From assembly GCA_017938145.1 (NCBI GenBank), contig JAGBCB010000033.1, positions 26,835 to 90,834 of the forward strand: 64,000 nt of DNA. The letters are read 5' to 3'. Positions within the stretch are counted from its first letter, which is position 1. The number at the start of each line of letters is the position of its first letter. The notes below the pieces were generated by a model. It made no database searches. It saw only the letters and a list, made by a program, of their open reading frames with translations, and was not told the origin of the DNA. Positions 1 through 8,306 of this stretch are shown here, one piece after another. Source of the DNA: Lachnospiraceae bacterium. GTDB lineage: Bacteria > Bacillota > Clostridia > Lachnospirales > Lachnospiraceae. The position numbers and the translations under genes were made by a program.

Positions 1-466
1 GTGACATCTCGCTTTCATCCAGCTTGGAACCGGTACTTCCATCAATTGTTAACTTAATAATGTAATTTCCGTCTGCAGATGGAATCTCCACCGTGTATAT
101 TCCATTATCATCCCCAACAAACTCGTACTTACACCAGGTATATTCCGGAAACACCAAATCTGCCGGTGGTTCAATAATATTATCTCCCGTCAGAACTCCT
201 CTGGCATATTCCATCAGCAAAATCTCTGTAAAACGTTCTAACTCAAACGGATTATCATATTGCACCGAAGGCGCTTGGGTTGGCTTCGGAGTATCTGTTG
301 CCTTTGGTTTCTCTGTCGGCTTCTGAGTTTCACCCATTGCCTCCTGTTCTTCTCCTATTATGCCCGCCGAATCCTCCACATCCGCCACAGAGGTTCCACA
401 GGCAGCCATAGACAGCGCAATCAATAAGCATCCCATATATTTACTCCACAGCTGTACCTTTTTCAT
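1..466 (-). CDS. Lipoprotein of unknown function, 3' part outside window
   Basis: The leftward reading frame opens at an ATG at 464-466 and stays open for 155 codons to the window edge, so the C-terminus is missing. A GGAGG ribosome binding site lies about 8 bases upstream. The N-terminus is a lipoprotein signal peptide: basic start MKKVQLWSK, hydrophobic stretch, then a lipobox-like LSMAAC near residue 25. An acidic segment and a Thr/Pro/Lys linker (residues about 50-65, TEKPKATDTPKPTQAP) follow, then a more folded part with aromatic and acidic residues. The protein should be anchored to the outer face of the membrane. I do not recognise a family and cannot predict a function. Confidence 0.8.
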   Translation of the reverse strand, partial: MKKVQLWSKYMGCLLIALSMAACGTSVADVEDSAGIIGEEQEAMGETQKPTEKPKATDTPKPTQAPSVQYDNPFELERFTEILLMEYARGVLTGDNIIEPPADLVFPEYTWCKYEFVGDDNGIYTVEIPSADGNYIIKLTIDGSTGSKLDESEMS

Positions 467-638
467 TCTTTATTTCCTCCTGCTTTCTTTTTCTTAAATT
501 CATAATACCAAATTTAATCAAATTCTTCTATAGTTGTTTTGTTTTTTATAAAAATTGTCAGGCATGAATTTTGAAGTCCTTGGAACACTAAGAAAAGAAC
601 GCATATCCTCTTGGTTTTTCAGAAAGGAGACCTTCTTC

Positions 639-806
639 ATGGAATACAAACAAGAACATTACGAACCGGTTATTAATTTCAGAAAACAGAGGCCGCAAAT
701 GCAGATAAATCACGTAGAACATGATATGCTCTACGAAAGAGCTTTTTTATCAAGCGAAGATTCCGGCAAATCAGAATATACCCAAAATACTACCACATGG
801 GATTAA
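639..806 (+). CDS. Small hypothetical protein, 55 aa
   Basis: The ATG at 639 is preceded by an AAAGGAGA ribosome binding site about 8 bases upstream. A longer frame could start at 555, but that ATG has no comparable site. The product is hydrophilic (starts MEYKQEHYEPVINFRKQR), has no membrane segment and no motif I recognise. It stands alone between a leftward lipoprotein gene and the convergent TraX gene, and a possible bidirectional terminator follows it at 823. Support is the ribosome binding site and the terminator position only; it could be spurious. Confidence 0.45.
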   Translation: MEYKQEHYEPVINFRKQRPQMQINHVEHDMLYERAFLSSEDSGKSEYTQNTTTWD

Positions 807-821
807 ACACCGTAAAGTCAA

Positions 822-856
822 AGAAACCGGAGCCTTTCGCCCCGGTTTCCGTTTTA
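822..856. terminator. Possible bidirectional terminator hairpin
   Basis: GAAACCGG at 823-830 pairs with CCGGTTTC at 842-849. Moderate T-rich tracts lie on both sides. It sits between the small rightward gene ending at 806 and the leftward TraX gene ending at 858, so it could end both transcripts. Confidence 0.55.
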
Positions 857-857
857 T

Positions 858-1769
858 TTAACCGCCTGCCAATATTCGGTAAATATAGGATACCACCGAA
901 ATCACATAGCGATGCACCGGATAGTACACATAGAAGAAGTACTTGCTTCCTCTTCCCTTTTCTCCGTTGTAAAGCAAGATAAACGGTACCGCAAAAATCA
1001 TGTAATACTGCGGATGCCCAAGCACAATCCCTATGTAATTCCATTGATGAGCCCCCAGAACTTCTCCAAAATAGCAAAACAGACTAAATCCCGCCAGCAC
1101 GGCTGCCTTGCCGTACTTATTTCCTGCAAAATACATAAGAATGCCCATGAGTACAAACAGAATGGTATATTCTGCTGCCAGCGGGCTGAACACAAAGCTT
1201 CCCGCAAAATCCTGAATTGTCCACACCGTTTCCGGTGCTAGACCATACTTTGCGTACGGAAATTCGTAAATTCCCCAGGCAATAAAATGTGGAATGCACG
1301 TCGCTGCAATTCCTGCAATCGCAAGGAGGCTCTGCTTCCATTGTTTCGTCTTAATTCCCTCTATAATTTGCTCAATCAAAATAATGTACAATGCCGTATA
1401 AATATAGTCACACAGAATATTGCTTGGGAAAAACCGGCCGATGCTGTCGTGGAACAATAAATTCGTTATTGCAACAAAAAGGCCTGTTCCAACTGCGCCA
1501 AAGTATAGCCGCAGCAAAAACCTTTTCCGGTTTCTCGTATGCTTTACGCTTTCCGTCAGGGCAAAGAAAAACAACGGAGCGGCAATCCGCCCGATGATGC
1601 GCAGCATATCAAAATGTGCCCCAAATACGGGAATTTCAAACCCATAGGCCGCCAGATGGTCAATGGTCATAAAAATCAGCGCTATCCATTTTATCTGACT
1701 GATGGAAAGGCCTCTACTCCGGCTTTCGGCAGGCCCATAAGTTTTTAATTTGTCCACTAATCTCTTCAT
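858..1769 (-). CDS. TraX-like multi-pass membrane protein
   Basis: This 303-residue protein has many hydrophobic segments and the N-terminal signature of the TraX family (IKWIALIFMTIDHLAAY, residues about 27-43). Named for the F-plasmid pilin N-acetylase, the family is related to membrane acyltransferases and is common in Firmicutes, where its substrate is generally unknown. The ATG at 1769 has GGAG directly upstream and lies inside the 3' end of the peptidase gene, overlapping it by 56 bases. The two are therefore probably translated together. A later start would remove the conserved N-terminal segment. I infer a role in modifying a cell-envelope component, possibly linked to the neighbouring peptidase, but nothing in the sequence names the substrate. 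Confidence 0.75.
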   Translation of the reverse strand: MKRLVDKLKTYGPAESRSRGLSISQIKWIALIFMTIDHLAAYGFEIPVFGAHFDMLRIIGRIAAPLFFFALTESVKHTRNRKRFLLRLYFGAVGTGLFVAITNLLFHDSIGRFFPSNILCDYIYTALYIILIEQIIEGIKTKQWKQSLLAIAGIAATCIPHFIAWGIYEFPYAKYGLAPETVWTIQDFAGSFVFSPLAAEYTILFVLMGILMYFAGNKYGKAAVLAGFSLFCYFGEVLGAHQWNYIGIVLGHPQYYMIFAVPFILLYNGEKGRGSKYFFYVYYPVHRYVISVVSYIYRILAGG

Positions 1770-2397
1770 AACTCCACAACCTCTCCGAATTTTCTTTACT
1801 GTTTGGATCGTTTACTATAAATTTTCCGTCATCCAGTCCCCGAAGCACAATAAAATGCCCCGCCGTGGTAAAATCCCCGGGACCCATAATACAGATAATC
1901 GGGTTGCCCTGCTCCAGATTTTTCTTCATACGGTTTTCGTCTAGCGGAAGCTCTGTCACATCCAATCCTAACGTTTCTCCGCCCTCGGAAATCAGCGCCC
2001 ATTTGCTGCCGCTGCCTTTAGCGTAATACCGGTGGTCTTCTGCAAAATCCGCCACATACCGGGGTGTGTAGGTGGCATCCTGCAAAAGATGCACCAGCAC
2101 CATAGAAAGACAGGTAGGGCCACAGCCGGTTACTTTCATCACGTCACTTCCGTAAATGGTGTAGCCCCAGCGCTCATCCCACTGGAAAAAGAGGGGCACG
2201 GTTTCGCTGCCCAGATGCTCCGACAAATCAATTTCCACGGTTTCCCGGGGATGAAATATATTGTTTAAAGCAGATTTACCTCCGCCATACCAAAGGCGTT
2301 CCCCGAAATTAATAACCCCTACAATGGAAACTGCCAGTACTGCCAACGCCAATGCCACCAATATGTATTCCCAAATACCGCCTTTCCTTCTTCTCAT
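1714..2397 (-). CDS. Membrane-anchored C39-like cysteine peptidase
   Basis: This 227-residue protein has one N-terminal membrane helix (residues about 10-30) and an extracytoplasmic papain-like domain of the C39_2 type. Visible signatures are the QWDERWG start of the domain, the Cys motif TGCGPTCLSMVL, the His motif AGHFIVLRG and the following NDPNS. These give the Cys, His and Asp of the catalytic centre, so it is probably active. Its ribosome binding site (GGGGG, complement of 2405-2409) lies inside a hairpin directly upstream, so translation may be restricted. It overlaps the TraX gene downstream and lies behind the VanRS-like pair, which suggests a stress-related envelope function. Substrate unknown. 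Confidence 0.8.
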   Translation of the reverse strand: MRRRKGGIWEYILVALALAVLAVSIVGVINFGERLWYGGGKSALNNIFHPRETVEIDLSEHLGSETVPLFFQWDERWGYTIYGSDVMKVTGCGPTCLSMVLVHLLQDATYTPRYVADFAEDHRYYAKGSGSKWALISEGGETLGLDVTELPLDENRMKKNLEQGNPIICIMGPGDFTTAGHFIVLRGLDDGKFIVNDPNSKENSERLWSYEEISGQIKNLWACRKPE

Positions 2398-2432
2398 AAA
2401 AATACCCCCATCTTTTGTTTTGATGAGGGTAT
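2398..2432 (-). terminator. Hairpin between the two-component genes and the peptidase, masking its ribosome binding site
   Basis: On the leftward strand an 11-bp stem with one G-U pair (arms 2402-2412 and 2422-2432, 9-base loop) is followed by TTTT and at once by the peptidase ATG at 2397. The GGGGG at 2405-2409 that serves as ribosome binding site is in the 3' arm. The element can be a weak terminator for the kinase gene, a translational block for the peptidase, or both. Confidence 0.65.
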
Positions 2433-2529
2433 TGTAACTTTATTTTCTTTTTTCTGTTTTAAGCTTGTCTGTCAAATTTCTTACGATTTTCTTAAGTTAT
2501 CCACAAAGAACCGGTATTTCCGGTCAAAT

Positions 2530-3591
2530 TTACACCGGAAGCACGATGCGGAATTCCGTCACTCCGTTGTTGCACACTGCCTCAATGCTGCCGTCATGCA
2601 GCTCCACAATCTGTTTGGCGATGGCAAGTCCAAGGCCAGCACCGCCGGTAGAGGACTGACGGGAAGTATCCAGCCGGTAAAACTTATCAAAGATATGATT
2701 TAATTTTTCCTGCGGAATTTGGTCTCCTTTGTTTTTAATGTTTACCAAAATGCAGCCGTTTCCTTTTCTGGCGGAACACACAATCTCTGTACCCGCATAG
2801 CTGTAATTTACCGCATTGCGGAACAAATTATCAAACACCCGGGCCATTTTATCCGCATCGGCAGAAAGCATCAGCTCCGGCTCAATTTCCTGCAGCACCG
2901 TAATGTTTTTTTCCTCCATCATCGGGAAGAATTCATTAATAATCTGCACCAGAAGAATTGTCAGGTTGACCGGAGCTTTGTAGGCCGGCAGAGTCTGATA
3001 ATTCATTCGGGTAATGTCAAAAAATTCGTTAATCAGCTGTTCCAGACGATACGCCTTGTCTAAAGCAATACCAATGTATTTTGCCCGCTGCTCCTTTGGC
3101 AGCTCCGGAGCTTCCTCTAACAGCGTCAAGTATCCTACCACGGAAGTCAGGGGCGTTTTTAAGTCGTGGGCCAGATATACTACCAAGTCATTTTTTTGCT
3201 GCTCGGCATGAATTCTTGCCTGCTCGTTTTCCTTAAGGCTGGCTTTGAAATCCTTTAACTTCTGACTGAACTCCAACAGTTCCTGGGGACAATTTTCTCC
3301 GAAGATTTCCGGTTCCTCTTCACTAATGGAGGCACCCGCCAGCATGAGCAGCCGGTTAAATTTAAATACGTAGCAAACCGATAAAATGAGCATACCAAGA
3401 CAGTAAACGATAAACACTGCCAGCTCCCGGTTGGCATTAAGAAACCAGAAAGATTTCGGATTCATATGTTCATACAAAAAGTCCAGCACCACCCCGTTAA
3501 ATATGTTATCTATCACAAAAACAGAGGCAATGCAAATCATTGTGTAAATTAGTACCCAGATTAAGTACCGCTTCAAAATATTATTTTTCAA
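2530..3591 (-). CDS. VanS-like sensor histidine kinase
   Basis: This 353-residue membrane kinase has two N-terminal membrane helices (about residues 10-30 and 55-78) with a short external loop. A linker and HisKA domain follow, with phospho-acceptor His142 in LAHDLKTPLTS. The ATPase domain carries the N box (DNLFRNAVNYS), F box (IFDKFYRLD) and G box (GGAGLGLAIAK). It follows its response regulator with an 11-base overlap. Sequence style and partner resemble VanS of glycopeptide-resistance operons, but no vanHAX or vanT-type genes are nearby. A cell-wall or antimicrobial stress signal is the natural guess; the ligand is unknown. Confidence 0.9.
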   Translation of the reverse strand: MKNNILKRYLIWVLIYTMICIASVFVIDNIFNGVVLDFLYEHMNPKSFWFLNANRELAVFIVYCLGMLILSVCYVFKFNRLLMLAGASISEEEPEIFGENCPQELLEFSQKLKDFKASLKENEQARIHAEQQKNDLVVYLAHDLKTPLTSVVGYLTLLEEAPELPKEQRAKYIGIALDKAYRLEQLINEFFDITRMNYQTLPAYKAPVNLTILLVQIINEFFPMMEEKNITVLQEIEPELMLSADADKMARVFDNLFRNAVNYSYAGTEIVCSARKGNGCILVNIKNKGDQIPQEKLNHIFDKFYRLDTSRQSSTGGAGLGLAIAKQIVELHDGSIEAVCNNGVTEFRIVLPV

Positions 3592-4270
3592 CCTTGTATC
3601 CCACTCCCCATACTGTTTTAATTATCTTTGGATTTCTGGCCGGCTCCTTCAGTTTGTCACGGATGCGGCGGATATGTACCATAACCGTGTTATTGCTGTC
3701 AAGATATGCTTCCTTCCAGACGGTTTCGAATATTTTCTCCGAAGATACCACACTGCCTGCGTTTTCACAAAGAAGCCAGAGAATATCAAACTCTGTCGGC
3801 GTTAAAATCACCGGTTCTTCAAACAAGGTTACAGTATGCTCCTGCTTGTTGATGCAAAGGCCGTGTCCTTCGAACATTTCAGCATTTGCCTGTCCCATAA
3901 CGGAATACTGCTGATAGCGGCGCAGTTGGGCCTTCACCCTGGCCAACAGCTCCAACGGATTAAAGGGCTTAGTCACATAATCATCTGCCCCGATGGTAAG
4001 CCCGGTAATTTTGTCCACATCCTCCACCCGGGCAGTTAACATAATAATCGGATAGGTATATTTCTCCCTGATTTTGGCACACAGGGTGAATCCGTCGATG
4101 CCTGGCATCATCACATCCAGAATTGCCAAATCAATATCATTATTTTTCTCTGCTTCCTTTGCCGCCAGACGGGAATCATAAAACTTTAAAACCTCATAGC
4201 CCTCGTTTTTTAAAATGACTTCCACCAGGTCTGCAATCTCCTTTTCATCATCTACAATTAAAATACTCAT
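3581..4270 (-). CDS. VanR-like OmpR-family response regulator
   Basis: The 229-residue protein has an N-terminal receiver domain (acidic pair in IVDDEKE, phospho-acceptor Asp52 in LAILDVMMPG, Thr in MLTAR, Lys in DDYVTKPFNP). A C-terminal winged-helix DNA-binding domain ends in KIIKTVWGVGYKVEK. It is the first gene of a leftward operon with the sensor kinase, with a GGGGGAAG ribosome binding site upstream. The family activates transcription after phosphorylation. Targets may include the downstream peptidase/TraX genes, but no operator is evident. Confidence 0.92.
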   Translation of the reverse strand: MSILIVDDEKEIADLVEVILKNEGYEVLKFYDSRLAAKEAEKNNDIDLAILDVMMPGIDGFTLCAKIREKYTYPIIMLTARVEDVDKITGLTIGADDYVTKPFNPLELLARVKAQLRRYQQYSVMGQANAEMFEGHGLCINKQEHTVTLFEEPVILTPTEFDILWLLCENAGSVVSSEKIFETVWKEAYLDSNNTVMVHIRRIRDKLKEPARNPKIIKTVWGVGYKVEK

Positions 4271-4365
4271 AGATCTTCCCCCAACATGTTTTGCTGCATT
4301 TTCCCGATTCTTCTCCCGGCACCATTATACCACAGATTGCGACAAAATATCTTAAGAAATTCTGA

Positions 4366-4399
4366 CAAAAATAAACTCCCTGATATCACTATCAGAGAG
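4366..4399 (-). terminator. Intrinsic terminator of the GH31 gene
   Basis: On the leftward strand CTCTCTGATA (complement of 4390-4399) pairs with TATCAGGGAG (complement of 4376-4385) around a 4-base loop, followed by TTTATTTTTG. It begins 8 bases beyond the GH31 stop codon. Confidence 0.85.
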
Positions 4400-4407
4400 T
4401 CTATATC

Positions 4408-6354
4408 TTATAACACTTCCAATACCTTGGCACCTTTCCGTACAAAGGCAATGAACTCTTCCAGTTTTGCAGAAACGTTGTGGGTTCCTTTGGTGTAGGT
4501 TTTTTTGTCTTTTAATAATACCCATTCGCCCTCCGGAAGATATACGTCTCTCTCGGTTTGTCCCTGTTTTACGATTGGGGCGAAAATAATGTCTTCGCCG
4601 AAGAAATACTGGTCTCCCAGAGTATAGCAGATTTCGTCCTCCGGATATTCAAAGAACATCGGACGCATCACCGGATAACCCTTTTCGGATGCAATTTTCA
4701 TCTGCTCACTGATATACGGACGAAGCTTCTCTCTGAAAAATACAAGCTCTTTTAAAATTTCAAAATTCTTTTCGCCAAAGCTCCAAAGCTCATTTGGGTC
4801 ACCACTTGGCTCGATAATCGGACTACGTTCTCCGTGCTTGATGCGGGAACCATGCAAACGCATTACCGGACTAAATACACCAAACTGGAACCAGCGCACA
4901 ATCAGTTCTTTGAAGTAGTCACTTTCAATATCTGCGCCGTAAAATCCTCCGATATCGGTATTCCACCAAGGAATTCCGCACATGGCCATATTAAGGCCGG
5001 CTTTTACCTGGCAGGAAAGGCTTTCGAAGGTGGAAGGAATATCTCCGGACCACACTAAGGATGCAAACTTCTGGCTTCCCAGGTAAGCGCACCGGGTCAG
5101 GGTTACAATATCGTCCCGGCCCATGGATTTAAAACCGTCATAAGCCAGCTTGGAATAATAGTACGGATACAGTAATGCCACCTTATCTGCCCGTCCGGCA
5201 TACCAAATCAGGTTATCAAACTGCTCCGGATGAACTTCCGGCTCCGCTTCGTCAAACCAAAGAGCATCCACGCCGTTGTCGATGTAATTTTCCTTTAATT
5301 TGCTCCAGACATATTCTCTGGTGTCCGGGTTGGTCACGTCAATTTCCGCCTGCCAGCCATAGAAATCAAATACCCGGTCGGAACCCCGGTTCGTACGCAT
5401 CAACATGTTGTTGTCCGACATGTAACGGTAGTTCTCACTCTTTTCGTTGATGGTCGGCCACATGGAAACTATCAGCTTTGCCCCCATAGAATGGATTTCA
5501 TCCGCCATGGCCTTTACGTCCGGCCAATACTTCGGATCAAATTTGTAATCCCCCTGTTCTGTCCAGTGGAAGTAATCCACAATAAACGCAGACACCGGAA
5601 TATTCTCTTTTTTATATCGTCTTACTACTTCCAACAATTCCTCCTGGGTTTCATAACGGAGTCTGCTCTGCCAAAATCCGGTGGCCCACTGCGGCAGTTC
5701 CGGCGCATGTCCGGTCAAATCCGCCAAGGTGGCGGAAACTTCCTTTGGCGCTCCTCCAATCACGATATAATCCACTGCGTGGCAACAGTCACTGGTAAAA
5801 CGGGTTCTGTTATTAGAAAGTTCTGCTAAGCCCGTGGACGGCACATTCCAAAGCAAACCGTAGCCCAAGGAAGAATACACAAACGGGATGGTGCATTTTG
5901 CATTAATATTCCGGATATCCACCGTAGAGCCCTTTAAATCAAACTCATTGTCCCAACTATGGCCCAGGCCGAAGAAATGCTCTCCCTCGTTTGGTTCGAA
6001 GGTCACTCTTGCACCCCAGAGCATACTTCCTTTGTTTTCGTACCGGCGGAAGCCCATACCAAAGGTCATCTCCGGTTTTTCTTCTAATATTTTGTTACCG
6101 TTGCAGTAAAAGGTAAGTTTTCCGTTTTCCCACAAATCTGCACGCATAGTACCGCATTGCATGGAGATGTGGCGTTCTCCTTCTTCTATTTCAACCTGCG
6201 CACTTCCCGGCAGTAACGTATAATTTTCTTCTATCTCTTTTCCGTCCGGAAAGCCTTGAAAACGGATGGTATTTTCTCCGCAGGAAGACAGTTTTATCAA
6301 TTCCCCCTGTCTGGAAAAATAAATTTGGTTATCCACAATTCTGGTATTCTTCAT
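4408..6354 (-). CDS. GH31 alpha-glycosidase (alpha-glucosidase or alpha-xylosidase type)
   Basis: The 648-residue protein is a glycoside hydrolase family 31 enzyme. The N-terminal beta domain runs to about residue 220 and the catalytic barrel from about 220 to 570. The nucleophile is Asp368 in ALWFDEAEPE and the likely acid/base is Asp438 in VWSGDIPS. The barrel also shows IVDYFHW and LIVSMWP. There is no signal peptide, so it acts in the cytoplasm on imported oligosaccharides. I chose the ATG at 6354 because GGAGGTG lies 7 bases upstream; a start 14 codons earlier lacks a site. It is divergent from an AraC-type regulator, its probable activator. Sequence alone does not separate alpha-glucosidase from alpha-xylosidase activity. 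Confidence 0.9.
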   Translation of the reverse strand: MKNTRIVDNQIYFSRQGELIKLSSCGENTIRFQGFPDGKEIEENYTLLPGSAQVEIEEGERHISMQCGTMRADLWENGKLTFYCNGNKILEEKPEMTFGMGFRRYENKGSMLWGARVTFEPNEGEHFFGLGHSWDNEFDLKGSTVDIRNINAKCTIPFVYSSLGYGLLWNVPSTGLAELSNNRTRFTSDCCHAVDYIVIGGAPKEVSATLADLTGHAPELPQWATGFWQSRLRYETQEELLEVVRRYKKENIPVSAFIVDYFHWTEQGDYKFDPKYWPDVKAMADEIHSMGAKLIVSMWPTINEKSENYRYMSDNNMLMRTNRGSDRVFDFYGWQAEIDVTNPDTREYVWSKLKENYIDNGVDALWFDEAEPEVHPEQFDNLIWYAGRADKVALLYPYYYSKLAYDGFKSMGRDDIVTLTRCAYLGSQKFASLVWSGDIPSTFESLSCQVKAGLNMAMCGIPWWNTDIGGFYGADIESDYFKELIVRWFQFGVFSPVMRLHGSRIKHGERSPIIEPSGDPNELWSFGEKNFEILKELVFFREKLRPYISEQMKIASEKGYPVMRPMFFEYPEDEICYTLGDQYFFGEDIIFAPIVKQGQTERDVYLPEGEWVLLKDKKTYTKGTHNVSAKLEEFIAFVRKGAKVLEVL

Positions 6355-6480
6355 ATTTACACCTCCAACCCTTGATGATATAATTATATTAGACAATAAG
6401 TCATTTTTTCTATAAGATAATTAACAGCTTTTATAACAATATTGACATTCTTCAATAAAAACGTCAAGTCAGGAGGACCT

Positions 6481-7335
6481 ATGGAGAAAGAAACCTTCAA
6501 AGAATCCTTGCAGCATGGAACCACAGCTTTTCCCATTGCTGTTTATCCCATGAAATTTCCGAAAGACCAGCAAGTCTTGGCACATCTGCATTATCATAAT
6601 GAGTTTGAACTTCTGGTTGCCACCAAAGGCCACCTTCTTGTCCAAATGGAAACAGAAACCTATTCCCTGTCTGCCGGAGAAGGTTTGTTTATCAACTCCG
6701 GTATTCTCCATACTATTATATCTGCATCCCCGCAGGAAGAAACCGGTTTTATCGCAGTTGTCTTTGACTACTCCATTCTATGCACGGAGCAAGATATTAC
6801 TTACGAAAACTACATCCGACCGCTTTTAAACGGTTCTTTGGAGCCAAATAGCGTTCTTTCGCCGGACATATGTATTCTTATCCATTCTCTCTTTTGCGCT
6901 TATGAAGCAAAAGAGTTTGGGTATGAACTCTCTGTCCGCCACTGTCTGCTTCAAATGTTTTATCTTCTTCTTAAAGATGCTAAACCGTCAAAACAGTCTG
7001 CCCAAAACACAAGAAGCACGGTAATAAAAACCGTACTGGATTATATGAAGCAACACTACAGGGAACAAATCAGTCTGCAGCAGCTGGCAAAAGAAACCCA
7101 CGTCAGTAAGGAATACCTTTGCCGCCTGTTCCACCGGGTATCCGGCTATTCTCTCATGGAATACTTGAACCGGTACCGCATCCGACAAAGCACCTTTTTA
7201 TTGCTTCAAACAGAAGAACGGATTTCTGATATTGCCCTTTCCTGCGGCTTTTCCCACAGCAGCTACTTTGGAAAACTGTTTCTGGAATACATGGGATGTA
7301 CCCCAATCGAATACCGCAAGCAATACCAAAAATAA
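6481..7335 (+). CDS. AraC-family regulator with cupin sensor domain
   Basis: The 284-residue protein has an N-terminal cupin-like domain (HLHYHNEFELL, residues about 36-46, typical sugar-binding AraC type). A C-terminal double helix-turn-helix follows (about 180-280: ISLQQLAKETHVSKEYLCRLF, then RISDIALSCGFSHSSYFGKLF). The ATG at 6481 has AGGAGG 5 bases upstream; an upstream in-frame ATG at 6442 has none. It is divergently transcribed from the GH31 gene over a 126-bp gap, which suggests it activates that gene in response to a sugar. Confidence 0.88.
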   Translation: MEKETFKESLQHGTTAFPIAVYPMKFPKDQQVLAHLHYHNEFELLVATKGHLLVQMETETYSLSAGEGLFINSGILHTIISASPQEETGFIAVVFDYSILCTEQDITYENYIRPLLNGSLEPNSVLSPDICILIHSLFCAYEAKEFGYELSVRHCLLQMFYLLLKDAKPSKQSAQNTRSTVIKTVLDYMKQHYREQISLQQLAKETHVSKEYLCRLFHRVSGYSLMEYLNRYRIRQSTFLLLQTEERISDIALSCGFSHSSYFGKLFLEYMGCTPIEYRKQYQK

Positions 7336-7365
7336 AAGAACCCCGGAAACGCTTCCTTCCGTACC

Positions 7366-7427
7366 ATAAAATAAAATCAACCTGGGAACGCCTCACCATA
7401 TAAAAGCGTTTCCAGGTTGATTTTCAT
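7366..7427. terminator. Bidirectional terminator between AraC and permease genes
   Basis: AATCAACCTGG plus AACGC (7375-7391) pairs with GCGTT plus CCAGGTTGATT (7406-7422) in a long near-perfect stem. T-rich tracts lie on both sides (TTTTCATTTTTT rightward, TTTTATTTTA leftward). It serves the rightward AraC gene and the leftward permease operon. Confidence 0.85.
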
Positions 7428-7430
7428 TTT

Positions 7431-8306
7431 TTAACCCTTAACAGCACCGCCGGTTACACCTTCTACATAGTACTTCTGTAAACACATGAAGAGGATGGTA
7501 ATCGGAACTGCTACCAGTACACCACCGGCACAGAACTTAGTGTAGTTTGCTGCTAAGCTGTTTGGAGAACCAATCAGCATCTGCAGACCTACAGCAACGT
7601 TCATACCCTTGCTGGTGTTGTGTGCAATGTATTTTGCAAACATGAAGTCGCCCCATGGGGACATGAATGCGGTAAGTAAGGTATAAATTACGATTGGCTT
7701 GGTCAGAGGCAGGATAATCTTAAACATAACCTGTGCTCTGCTGGCACCGTCTACTCTGGCTGCTTCGTCCAGAGACTTGGAAATAGTATCAAAGAAGCCC
7801 TTTGCTACGTGGAAGCCCATACCGGAGCTTGCGGTATATACCAGGATAAGACCGGGAACCGCACCCGGACCTGTCATTCCTAAATCACTTAAAATATTGT
7901 ACAGAACGATAACGGTAACGAAACCAGGGAACATACCTAATACTAAGCTGATGTTCATGAGTACCTTTCTGCCGTTGAATCTCATTCTGGACAAAGTGTA
8001 GCTGACACAGAATACAGTAAAGGTCTGGATAACCGCTACAGCAAGACCGATGATTAAGGTATTCTTATACCAAATCAGGAAATCGGTGTCTTTTAACAGG
8101 GAAATGTAGTTACCAAGTCCCCATTCTTTTGGAATTACATAACCAACCTGCATGGTGGATTCCATACGGAAGGACTCCAGGAAAATGCAGATAAACGGAA
8201 TTAACCATACCACGCACATGGTAATGATTACTGCATACGCAATAATATTTCCTAAGGTTGTTTTAGCCTTTAAGCCCATTTTATGTTTGGAAGTTTTCTC
8301 ACTCAT
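7431..8306 (-). CDS. MalG-like sugar ABC transporter permease
   Basis: The 291-residue inner membrane subunit has about six membrane segments. The ATPase-coupling EAA loop near residues 185-205 reads LDEAARVDGASRAQVMFKIILPLTKP. It is the last gene of the leftward carbohydrate operon, and its ATG overlaps the MalF stop codon (TAATG), giving translational coupling. With the MalF-like protein it forms the membrane channel of a type I importer of the CUT1 class, which takes up oligosaccharides. No ATPase gene is near; CUT1 systems in Firmicutes often share a remote MsmK/MsmX-type ATPase. Substrate could be maltodextrin or galacto-oligosaccharide. Confidence 0.92.
   Translation of the reverse strand: MSEKTSKHKMGLKAKTTLGNIIAYAVIITMCVVWLIPFICIFLESFRMESTMQVGYVIPKEWGLGNYISLLKDTDFLIWYKNTLIIGLAVAVIQTFTVFCVSYTLSRMRFNGRKVLMNISLVLGMFPGFVTVIVLYNILSDLGMTGPGAVPGLILVYTASSGMGFHVAKGFFDTISKSLDEAARVDGASRAQVMFKIILPLTKPIVIYTLLTAFMSPWGDFMFAKYIAHNTSKGMNVAVGLQMLIGSPNSLAANYTKFCAGGVLVAVPITILFMCLQKYYVEGVTGGAVKG

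Noticed and set aside
2497-2505. Perfect DnaA box (TTATCCACA)
   Set aside because: Single isolated copy far from the origin in a gene tail region; expected by chance. Another at 6329-6337 lies inside the GH31 gene.
2530-4270. Vancomycin resistance operon
   Set aside because: Only the regulator pair resembles VanRS; no ligase, dehydrogenase, racemase or dipeptidase genes are near.
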